NCBI GenBank assembly: GCA_011523705.1
Contig: WTGC01000139.1
Location: 1 to 54,573 of the forward strand
Source of the DNA: Chloroflexota bacterium
Lineage (GTDB): Bacteria > Chloroflexota > Anaerolineae > Aggregatilineales > Phototrophicaceae
Reading direction: 5' to 3'
DNA: 54,573 nucleotides
The stretch's first letter is position 1; each line of letters begins with the position of its first letter. Of the stretch, positions 54,329 through 54,573 are shown piece after piece. Under the pieces are notes generated by a model. That model searched no databases, was not told where the DNA came from, and saw only the letters and a list, made by a program, of their open reading frames with translations. The translations under genes were made by a program, and so were the position numbers.

Positions 54329-54573
54329 ATGGGGTGCGCCTTGATTCAGCAAACGACTCTAGATTTGCCGCTGGCCGCCATCCGCGAATGCTGCGCGAGC
54401 CAGCCGATTCGGCGTCTGTCCGTTTTTGGTTCGGCGCTGCATGGGGATATGCGTTCCCATAGCGACGTGGACCTGTTAGTGGAGTACAAGGCGGAGGCAC
54501 AAGTTGGCTTGGAGTTCTTCCAACACATGGTTGACTTGAGCCGGATTATCGGCCGAGAAGTTGACTTGCGAAC
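54329..54573 (+). CDS. MNT-type nucleotidyltransferase, 3' end beyond the window
   Basis: The first 81 codons of a minimal nucleotidyltransferase, running off the window end. The signature VFGSALHGDMRSHSDVDLLV (GSxxxGxxxxxSDxDL) carries two metal-binding Asp, and later Glu-Val-Asp in IGREVDLR supplies the third. Proteins of this size often pair with a HEPN-domain gene as a toxin-antitoxin system; the partner would lie just outside the window. Starts at ATG 54329, or TTG 54341. A weak TATACT lies at 54307-54312. Upstream is the serA-like stop 35 bases away. Confidence 0.75.
   Translation, partial: MGCALIQQTTLDLPLAAIRECCASQPIRRLSVFGSALHGDMRSHSDVDLLVEYKAEAQVGLEFFQHMVDLSRIIGREVDLR

Overview
The window is about 54.6 kb of GC-rich bacterial chromosome carrying housekeeping and accessory genes. 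It has no tRNA, rRNA or CRISPR array that I can recognise. Gene content suggests a Chloroflexota (Anaerolineae-like) bacterium: a eukaryote-like prolyl-tRNA synthetase, a complex I cluster with two NuoM genes, an F-type ATP synthase whose b subunit is fused to a delta-like tail, two FemAB ligases, an alpha-2-macroglobulin and an HNH gene of a type common in that phylum. This placement is inferred from content and was not tested by phylogeny.

Layout. (1) 1-5.7 kb, minus strand: the rpsO-pnp operon and a large tandem-NYN protein, then a relatively AT-rich 650-base gap with inverted repeats and a possible transposase remnant. (2) 5.7-13.4 kb, minus: a surface-polysaccharide or cell-wall operon (Mur ligase, GT39-type membrane glycosyltransferase, GT2 glycosyltransferase, polyprenyl-phosphate sugar transferase, MazG-like pyrophosphatase), followed by proS. 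(3) 13.7-26.2 kb, minus: a bioenergetic island reading nuoA-H-J-K-L-M-M-N and then atpI-B-E-FH. It encodes the membrane arm of complex I and the Fo part of ATP synthase. The peripheral-arm genes (nuoB, C, D, I, E, F, G) and the F1 genes are absent. (4) 26.4-29.4 kb, plus: two FemAB-type aminoacyl ligases and a phytanoyl-CoA dioxygenase-like protein. (5) 29.4-41.4 kb, mostly minus: a 2000-residue alpha-2-macroglobulin with a degraded thioester motif, a kinase-fold phosphotransferase, an HNH endonuclease, a small unknown protein, a LysE exporter, an M20 peptidase, a lipoprotein and a methyltransferase. (6) 41.4-45.3 kb, plus: an exported three-domain protein with Gly/Glu/His-rich linkers, then an OmpR-type response regulator and its histidine kinase. 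(7) 45.2-51 kb, minus: a beta-oxidation cluster (TetR regulator, orphan Mrr-type winged-helix protein, SDR, fused hydroxyacyl-CoA dehydrogenase/enoyl-CoA hydratase, thiolase). (8) 51.2-54.3 kb, plus: a serine-biosynthesis-like operon (serB, a HAD phosphatase, serA-like), then the start of an MNT nucleotidyltransferase cut by the window end.

Most striking signals: a C/G-rich palindromic repeat present twice between genes and apparently once inside the nuoL reading frame; a roughly 175-residue insertion in the outward-facing loop of ATP synthase subunit a; the b-delta fusion; the double-NuoM complex I arm; and an uncharacterised exported GAGEH-repeat protein next to a two-component system whose sensor carries a similar acidic, His-containing stretch.
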